DNA from: CAYJXA01 sp964404595
Lineage (GTDB): Archaea; Nanobdellota; Nanobdellia; Woesearchaeales; GW2011-AR9
DNA: 9,749 bases
Direction of reading: 5' to 3'
Assembly: GCA_964404595.1 (NCBI GenBank)
Contig: CAYOKQ010000059.1
Span: forward strand, 1 to 9,749
Made by a program: the position numbers and the translations under genes. Every line of letters starts with the position of its first letter. The stretch's first letter is position 1. A model generated the notes under the pieces. It had not been told where the DNA came from and made no database searches. It saw only the letters and a program-made list of their open reading frames with translations. Positions 5,600 through 9,749 of the stretch are shown in pieces.

Positions 5600-6349
5600 A
5601 TGCAATGGCTTAGGACGGGATTAATGGGTGTAGTATTGAGTCTCGTTGATTCTTGTGTTAACAGTGAGCCTGTTGATACGATACGTATAGAAATTACCAA
5701 AGGAACAACTGTACCGCGATTTTCTGATTTGGAAACCGCTATTGCCAAAAATGATGATGCCGGGAGGCAAACATATGCGAAAGAAGGAGATCGTTTTTAC
5801 GGTATGCTGCAGGGAGTCATTGCTAACTATTCCTTTGCACAATCTACGGATTTAGGTTCTGATTGGTGGCTAGGACGAATTCGAATAAAAATTAGGAGTA
5901 TGCAAGCATATGATGAAAATCTTCTCAATCCTGATACAATGAGGCGTCTTGATTCAGCACAAAAGTTTGTGCGAATAGGAGATCTGGCAAATTCGCTCCA
6001 CGCATTAGATACATTTAAGCAGGTTATTGATTCATTAGATAGCCATGCCAGACATGCCGATACAGTTTATACTATGGTAATCGCGGATATTGATTTTAGA
6101 AGACCTTCTGGCGAAACCCTGATTTTATATAGACAAAATGTCGCTGAAGCTGCACGATTTCAACGAATAGCGGAAGATAAATATGCACAATTGCCACTTA
6201 CAGTGAGAGTATCATTTGAACAATGGATGGGAGAATATATGGGTAAGAGCCTATTACCTTCTGCGCTGTCTGAAGGATTAACGGAGAATTATGATGGGAT
6301 TTTAGGAAGAACACTTCTCGAAGGAATGTTTCGAAGGGGGATGAAATAA
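5600..6349 (+). CDS. Putative exported or lipid-anchored orphan protein
   Basis: I do not recognise this family. From ATG 5600 the 249-aa protein begins MQWLRTGLMGVVLSLVDSC, a short signal-like segment (Arg, hydrophobic core, then Cys19). A lipoprotein is possible, although Asp two residues before the Cys is unusual. The rest looks soluble and mostly helical (SAQKFVRIGDLANSLHALD, then VAEAARFQRIAEDKYAQL), with one beta-like stretch TVYTMVIADIDF. The frame also opens upstream at GTG 5549 (17 more residues). That start has no good promoter or ribosome binding site, puts charged residues before the hydrophobic segment, and lies next to the opposite gene's TATA box. Its location at the cell surface is an inference. 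Confidence 0.65.
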   Translation: MQWLRTGLMGVVLSLVDSCVNSEPVDTIRIEITKGTTVPRFSDLETAIAKNDDAGRQTYAKEGDRFYGMLQGVIANYSFAQSTDLGSDWWLGRIRIKIRSMQAYDENLLNPDTMRRLDSAQKFVRIGDLANSLHALDTFKQVIDSLDSHARHADTVYTMVIADIDFRRPSGETLILYRQNVAEAARFQRIAEDKYAQLPLTVRVSFEQWMGEYMGKSLLPSALSEGLTENYDGILGRTLLEGMFRRGMK

Positions 6350-6463
6350 TCACTCAATTTCTTCCAACAGCTTGGCTCTTTTCCTTTTACCTTTGTATAT
6401 AATTTTTGGTGTGCAGTAAGAATGTAAATTTAAACATATTCTATCTTCAGTTAAATGGGGCAT
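6350..6463 (-). CDS. Possible 37-aa basic small protein
   Basis: A minus-strand frame reads MPHLTEDRICLNLHSYCTPK and continues IIYKGKRKRAKLLEEIE to a TGA whose first genomic base is right next to the stop of the plus-strand orphan gene. It has two cysteines eight residues apart, a strongly basic KGKRKRAK patch and a short C-terminal helix. No family is recognised. Support comes from a minus-strand TATA box 23-29 nt upstream of the ATG, the same geometry as the other leaderless genes here, and from the abutting stop codons. At this length a chance frame is still possible. Confidence 0.4.
   Translation of the reverse strand: MPHLTEDRICLNLHSYCTPKIIYKGKRKRAKLLEEIE
6379..6407 (+). terminator. Possible U-rich archaeal terminator after the orphan gene
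   Basis: Three runs of four or five T (6379-6382, 6385-6388, 6403-6407) begin 30 nt after the plus-strand stop. Archaeal RNA polymerase can terminate at U-rich tracts without a hairpin. The tract overlaps the possible minus-strand small gene, so its T bias may instead reflect that gene's lysine codons. Confidence 0.25.
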
Positions 6464-6485
6464 ATTTTTTCTCTTATTTAATCTC

Positions 6486-6492
6486 TATATAA
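6486..6492 (-). promoter_or_regulatory. TATA box for the possible 37-aa gene (minus strand)
   Basis: The minus strand reads GATTATATAG here, 23-29 nt from the ATG at 6463. The region is AT-rich, so a match could arise by chance. Confidence 0.35.
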
Positions 6493-6528
6493 TCTTAACT
6501 ACTAAATTCTAATTTTCTTCAATAAAAC

Positions 6529-6536
6529 ATTTAAAC
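6529..6536 (+). promoter_or_regulatory. Promoter of the homing endonuclease-rtcB operon
   Basis: ATTTAAAC, preceded by AATAAAAC, is the best TATA candidate. It lies 43-50 nt before the ATG at 6579, which predicts a leader of about 18-20 nt. That leader contains GTGAT (6569-6573), a partial match to the 16S tail complement, 5 nt from the start. I see no separate promoter just before rtcB. Confidence 0.45.
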
Positions 6537-6578
6537 AAAATCATTTGCGTAGTTTCGCAGCAAAAAGAGTGATTAAAA

Positions 6579-7412
6579 ATGAAATTTGATAAAAATCTTG
6601 CCGCAATTCATGCGTATCTCTGCGGAGATGGATACGTCATCAAAAATCCAGATACTCAAAGGCATAAATATTACTATATTGGTTTAAGAAATACGAATGC
6701 AGTCCTTCTTAAAGATTTTCAACAGAAATTTAAGACTGTCTTCAATCTTGAACCTCGTATTGTAGAAGGTCGTAGCGTAATTCAGAATAAAAAAATTTAT
6801 CAATTCTTAACCAGAGATTTTTCTTATTATTCTTACGAATGGTCTTTTCCTCAATTATCAACTGAGAACACAAAAGCATGGCTTCGTGCATTTTTTGACT
6901 GTGAAGGATGGGTCGAAAACCAACCTGCAAAAAGCAGATTAATAGGTTTAGAATGCTGTAATGAGGGGGGAATTCTTCAGATTAAAGTGGCTCTCGATAA
7001 ATTGGGAATTAGTTCTCAACTTAGCAAGAAAAAAGGCAGAACTATTTGGCGTTTGACCATTTGTGGGAAAGATAATATGAAACATTTTCAATCGAATATT
7101 AATTTTCTTCATCCAGAAAAAAAGCAAAAATTGAAAGAGGCAATCGCTTCTTATGTTAATTACGACTGGAAGATTCCAACAGTAAAAGAAGAATTATTAG
7201 CTTTTTTAGTGCAGAAAGGGAGAATTCGTAAGACGAGAAATGAATTAAGAGTATTCTCCATACAAAAGCTGAATGTCCAAAACCTACAGAAAGCTTTAAA
7301 AGAACACGGCGTCCCTTCAACTTTATTGGGGCCGTGGAAATCAAGTACATGTTCCCAATACTATTGCCTTATCATTAAGGAGGACAACCTTCCATGGAAG
7401 AAGAACAAATAG
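6579..7412 (+). CDS. Free-standing LAGLIDADG homing endonuclease
   Basis: The 277-aa protein has two LAGLIDADG helices. LAAIHAYLCGDGYV (residues 7-20) carries acidic Asp17, and WLRAFFDCEGWV (about 101-112) carries acidic Glu109. The 92-residue spacing suits a monomeric two-domain enzyme that cuts a long asymmetric DNA site. Between and after them are saddle-like strands (KYYYIGLRNTN, RTIWRLTICGKDN) and a C-terminal region (about 200-277) of alternating helices and strands that may add DNA contacts. No intein splicing blocks flank it, so it is free-standing. Its last 19 bases overlap the start of rtcB, so the two are co-transcribed. Such genes normally spread with an intron or intein; here the nearest candidate is the 31-nt intron in rtcB. 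Both acidic residues are present, so it may be active. Confidence 0.88.
   Translation: MKFDKNLAAIHAYLCGDGYVIKNPDTQRHKYYYIGLRNTNAVLLKDFQQKFKTVFNLEPRIVEGRSVIQNKKIYQFLTRDFSYYSYEWSFPQLSTENTKAWLRAFFDCEGWVENQPAKSRLIGLECCNEGGILQIKVALDKLGISSQLSKKKGRTIWRLTICGKDNMKHFQSNINFLHPEKKQKLKEAIASYVNYDWKIPTVKEELLAFLVQKGRIRKTRNELRVFSIQKLNVQNLQKALKEHGVPSTLLGPWKSSTCSQYYCLIIKEDNLPWKKNK
7377..7384 (+). promoter_or_regulatory. Shine-Dalgarno site of rtcB inside the endonuclease gene
   Basis: AAGGAGGA lies within the last codons of the homing endonuclease gene, nine bases before the rtcB ATG at 7394. It fixes the rtcB start and shows that rtcB is translated independently although it overlaps the upstream gene. Confidence 0.75.
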
Positions 7413-8915
7413 CCCAGAAAATTGGTGCTCCACCAGAACTGACGCAAATTAGTGACGTAGTGTGGGAATTGCCCATTACGTACAAAAAAGGAATGCGTGT
7501 TCCAGCGCGGATTATTGCCAATAAAGAACTGATTGATTCGATGGATGAAGGGGTCTTTAAGCAAGTGTCAAATGTAGCATGCCTTCCGGGAATTCAGAAG
7601 TATGCCTATTGTATGCCTGACGGGCATTGGGGATTCTGAGTAAGTTAATTCTTATTCAGCCCTTGACGGATTTCCCATAGGCGGCGTGGCTGCATTTGAT
7701 CCAGAACAAGGCGGTATTATTTCACCAGGCGGTATTGGCTTTGACATAAATTGCGGTATGCGCCTTATCGTCACCAACCTTACTGCCAAAGACGTTAATC
7801 CCCACATCCATACACTAGTTGATGCTCTCTATAAAGCAGTACCAGCTGGTGTGGGCTGCAAGGGATTTGTCAAACTTACCAAAGAGCAATTCAAAGAAGT
7901 CATGAAAGATGGCGCGCAATGGTGCGTCAAAAATGGCTATGCCTGGGAATCGGATATTGATCATATTGAAGATCAGGGAAAAATTGCACAGGCAAATCCT
8001 GCCAAAGTATCTGACAAAGCGATACAACGCGGCTTTGATCAGCTAGGCACATTAGGCAGCGGCAATCATTATCTTGAAATTCAGGAAGTGCGTGAAGGAA
8101 ATATTTTTGATACAGAAGCGGCGAAAGCCATGGGTATTACCGGACCAGGCCAAATTGTAATCATGGTCCATTGCGGCAGCCGGGGCATGGGGCATCAGGT
8201 GGGAACAGACTATTTGCGCGTATTTTTAGATGTCATGCCCAAATATGGCATTGAAATTCTGGATAAAGAATTAGCGTGCGCTCCTTTTAATTCTCCTGAG
8301 GGACAAGATTATTTCCAAGCGATGGCCTGCGCCGCAAATATGGCTTTTGCCAATAGGCAGGTCATTACCCATCAAATCAGAAAAACATTTGAAAAAGTAT
8401 TAGGAAAAACAGCCGAAGAAATGGGCATGAAATTAATATATGATGTTGCTCATAATATTGCAAAGCTTGAAAAATATGTGATTGACGGCAAAGAAAAAAC
8501 ATTGCTTGTTCATCGCAAGGGTTCAACCAGAGCTTTTGGTCCCAGACATGCTAATCACCTGCCAAAAGAATATGCAAACGTGGGGCAACCAGTTATCTTA
8601 GGTGGTTCGATGGAAACTGGTTCATATCTTTTAGTGGGAACCAATGAAGCAGACAATGAAACTTTTGCGTCCACAGCGCATGGCGCAGGAAGAACGATGA
8701 GCAGAGCCAAGGCCAAGAATCTGTGGCGTGGAGATCAACTGCAAAAAGATATGGAGAAACGAGGTATTTATGTTCATGGAGTCACCATGGCTGGGCTGGC
8801 CGAAGAAGCGGGCAAGGCGTATAAAGACATTGAAATTGTTGTTGATAGTTTGGAAGCGGCAAAGATTACACGGCGAGTGGTAGCGCTCAAGCCAATTGGA
8901 AATGTTAAAGGATAA
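7394..8915 (+). CDS. rtcB: RtcB tRNA-splicing ligase, interrupted by a 31-nt BHB intron (exons 7394-7634 and 7666-8915)
   Basis: RtcB uses GTP and Mn2+ to join 2',3'-cyclic phosphate and 5'-OH RNA ends, the last step of archaeal tRNA splicing. Exon 1 encodes RMRVPARI-like and ACLPGIQKYAYCMPDGHWG segments; exon 2 continues GFPIGGVAAFD. After joining, the protein is 496 aa, near the usual 480-odd. Active-site residues are present in the fused numbering: Cys110 (GFDINCGMRL), His215 (GSGNHYLE), His249 (VHCGSRGMGHQ), His343 (DVAHNIAK) and the guanylylated His419 (AHGAGRTMSR). The Cys110-His215 spacing of 105 equals that of Pyrococcus RtcB (Cys98-His203). Without splicing, translation ends at TGA 7637-7639 after 81 residues, before any catalytic residue. 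Exon 2 has no ribosome binding site of its own. Its end overlaps the next gene by 14 nt. Confidence 0.92.
7635..7665 (+). other. BHB (tRNA-type) intron in the rtcB coding sequence
   Basis: The flanking and intron RNA fold into a bulge-helix-bulge. The inner helix is 7636-7644 with 7651-7659 (9 bp, one G-U) closing the 6-nt loop TTAATT. The central helix is GGGG 7629-7632 with CCCT 7660-7663 (4 bp, one G-U). The bulges are ATT 7633-7635 and TGA 7664-7666. The archaeal splicing endonuclease cuts each bulge after its second base, here after 7634 and after 7665. This removes 31 nt and joins T to AC, creating a Tyr codon in HWGYGFPIGG and correcting the frame. The outer helix is weak: GGG 7622-7624 can pair with CCC 7674-7676 only across an internal loop. 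This resembles relaxed BHB motifs. Known mRNA precedent: the intron in archaeal cbf5. Confidence 0.85.
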
Positions 8916-9027
8916 TATTAGAAACCGGTTCTTCGTGGCAATAGGGCTAGTAGCAGTTGCGGCGGTAGCATATTTTAGGCCACTTAAAGTAAAATATAAA
9001 AAGGCAGGCAAGAGCTTAATAATATGA
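8902..9027 (+). CDS. Small single-membrane-segment protein (41 aa)
   Basis: The frame starts MLKDNIRNRFFVAIGLVAVA, continues with AVAYF to complete a hydrophobic segment (residues about 10-25), and ends in a lysine-rich tail RPLKVKYKKAGKSLII. The short N terminus and basic C-terminal tail suggest a single-pass membrane protein with the tail in the cytoplasm (positive-inside rule). The ATG lies inside the last codons of rtcB (14-nt overlap, different frame), and the stop overlaps the next start as ATGA, so its translation is coupled on both sides. AAAGGA lies just downstream of the ATG, and no clear ribosome binding site precedes it. No family recognised. The tight overlaps make it a convincing gene despite its length. 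Confidence 0.65.
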   Translation: MLKDNIRNRFFVAIGLVAVAAVAYFRPLKVKYKKAGKSLII

Positions 9028-9695
9028 TTACTTATTATTTATTCCTCTTTTTAGCATTCTCTGTTATTGGCTGGCTGATTGATTCAGGCTATCGCTCGCT
9101 AATGCACAAAAAATGGCTGCGTTCCGGGTATTTCAGGGGACCTTTTTGCCCTATCTACGGTGTTGGGGGTCTTTCGCTGGTAGTTTTGTTCAAACATATT
9201 GCTTTCATGCCCTATCCAATACTTTTTACGGTTGCGACAATTGCTTTAATTTTAGTTGAATTTATTGGTGGAATCTTATGCGAAAAAATTCTCAAAGTAA
9301 AATTGTGGGATTACAGTTCCTCAAAGTATCATCTATGGGGACATGTCGATCTACTTCATTCGTTATATTGGGCGATGCTGGCAATCGGATTTTATTTTAC
9401 GTTATTTCCTGTAACCGTTTGGCTAGAGAAATTAGTGCTCTTTCCCGAATTGGTGGATTTGCTCGCCGTCATTCTTTTCTTTGTGGCCGTGGCCTGGTTG
9501 GTTGTAGACAAACATCCTTCGCAGTATTTAGAAATGAAGCAGCAAGTTATGAATATCACTGTTGATCGATATCGCACACTTTTTTTTAATTTGCGCAGTT
9601 TTGCCAAAACTACCTCCATCGGGCAGCGAAGAGAATTACTACAAAAAATTAAACAGCAATTGCAAGACACAGGCGCATATCTTCGGAAAAAATAA
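9024..9695 (+). CDS. CmpB-like putative ABC transporter type IV family membrane protein
   Basis: The 223-aa protein has about five membrane helices and the pattern of the PF06541 family (COG4905): YYLFLFLAFSVIGWLIDSGY at the start, then RSGYFRGPFCPIYGVGG (the conserved GPxCPIYGxG signature, residues about 33-49), helix ILVEFIGGILCEKIL, then KLWDYSS and WGHVDLLHSLYWAML. A basic, coiled-coil-like tail follows (about 175-223, QRRELLQKIKQQLQ). The family is named as a putative ABC-transporter component, but its biochemical role is not established. The ATGA overlap with the small membrane protein gene suggests that the two are made together and may form a membrane complex. A link to RNA ligation is not evident beyond the shared operon. 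Confidence 0.82.
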   Translation: MITYYLFLFLAFSVIGWLIDSGYRSLMHKKWLRSGYFRGPFCPIYGVGGLSLVVLFKHIAFMPYPILFTVATIALILVEFIGGILCEKILKVKLWDYSSSKYHLWGHVDLLHSLYWAMLAIGFYFTLFPVTVWLEKLVLFPELVDLLAVILFFVAVAWLVVDKHPSQYLEMKQQVMNITVDRYRTLFFNLRSFAKTTSIGQRRELLQKIKQQLQDTGAYLRKK

Positions 9696-9707
9696 GCAAA
9701 GGTGTTT

Positions 9708-9716
9708 TCTATATAA
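9708..9716 (+). promoter_or_regulatory. TATA box for a gene beyond the window end
   Basis: TCTATATAA lies after the CmpB-like gene. An ATG at 9731 opens a frame (MNKEFF) that runs off the window, but it is only 15-23 nt from the TATA box, slightly too close for the leaderless pattern seen elsewhere here. The start of the next gene therefore cannot be settled. Confidence 0.35.
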
Positions 9717-9749
9717 GCAATATATTAAGAATGAATAAAGAGTTTTTTA

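Noticed and set aside
6543..6563. Small hairpin TGCG/CGCA in the leader of the endonuclease gene as a riboswitch
   Set aside because: The stem is only 4 bp, with no further helices and no expression-platform structure.
6579..7412. The endonuclease as an intein
   Set aside because: It has its own ATG and stop, no N- or C-terminal intein splicing blocks, and no flanking host protein in frame.
7634..7670. Programmed +1 frameshift at the rtcB TGA, as in bacterial prfB (RF2)
   Set aside because: Shifting +1 at the TGA reads GAG and then meets TAA at 7641, before exon 2. A simple slip cannot give full-length RtcB and would not remove the 31 extra bases.
7394..8915. rtcB as a plain pseudogene
   Set aside because: Both halves are free of other damage and keep all metal and guanylylation residues. 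The single interruption matches BHB geometry exactly and restores a conserved residue.
7686..8915. Independent gene starting at GTG 7686
   Set aside because: This GTG is an internal Val codon of RtcB (IGGVAAFD), there is no ribosome binding site before it, and the product would lack the N-terminal part of the fold.
9392..9670. Minus-strand open frame inside the CmpB-like gene
   Set aside because: It lies wholly inside a recognised gene, its composition is atypical (Thr/Ser/Cys-rich), and it has no promoter. It is a frame shadow.
1..9749. tRNA or rRNA genes, CRISPR arrays, insertion sequences, replication origin
   Set aside because: I found no cloverleaf, no regularly spaced direct repeats, no transposase and no iterated origin repeats on either strand by reading.

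Overview
The window comes from an archaeon. Most genes have an archaeal TATA box 22-33 nt upstream of a start codon with no leader, or a GGTGAT-type ribosome binding site. The proteins are archaeal too: RtcB RNA ligase, Lrp/AsnC-type regulators, a SEC59/dolichol-kinase-like membrane protein and a CBS-HPF fusion. The AT-rich sequence, small genes, tight tail-to-tail packing, and several small toxin-antitoxin-like and unassigned proteins suggest a DPANN-type genome (Woesearchaeota/Pacearchaeota-like). That placement is an inference from style, not a phylogenetic result.

Layout. 37-1206: four CBS domains fused to a ribosome-hibernation (HPF/S30AE) domain. 1209-1862 (minus): an acidic low-complexity protein ending in a cysteine-free zinc-finger-like domain, then an unrecognised 68-aa protein. 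1958-2658: a DUF4258-like/DUF2283 toxin-antitoxin-like pair, followed by the remnant of another gene (to 2818). 2819-3244 (minus) and 3330-4268 (plus): a SpeD-like protein divergent from a duplicated Lrp/AsnC regulator. 4346-4910: a second toxin-antitoxin-like pair (DUF4258 plus an MqsA-like zinc ribbon fused to an AbrB-type domain). 4918-5514 (minus): a polyprenol/dolichol-kinase-like membrane protein. 5600-6349: an exported orphan protein. 6350-6463 (minus): a possible 37-aa gene. 6579-9695: an overlapping operon of a LAGLIDADG homing endonuclease, rtcB, a 41-aa single-membrane-segment protein and a CmpB-like membrane protein.

The main discovery is inside rtcB. The gene is broken by 31 extra bases, 7635-7665. 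The RNA around them folds into an archaeal bulge-helix-bulge (BHB) splicing motif: a 9-bp inner hairpin, a 4-bp central helix and two 3-nt bulges. Cutting each bulge after its second base, as the tRNA-splicing endonuclease does, joins T to AC. This makes a TAC (Tyr) codon and restores both the frame and the family signature HWGYGFPIGG. RtcB is the ligase that seals BHB-derived exons, so this organism appears to need RtcB to splice the mRNA for RtcB. A homing endonuclease gene overlaps the 5' end of this rtcB, which raises the possibility of a split mobile intron: a minimal BHB intron with its endonuclease next door. The sequence directly shows the 31-nt insertion, the fold and the restored motif. 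Splicing, feedback and mobility are inferences.
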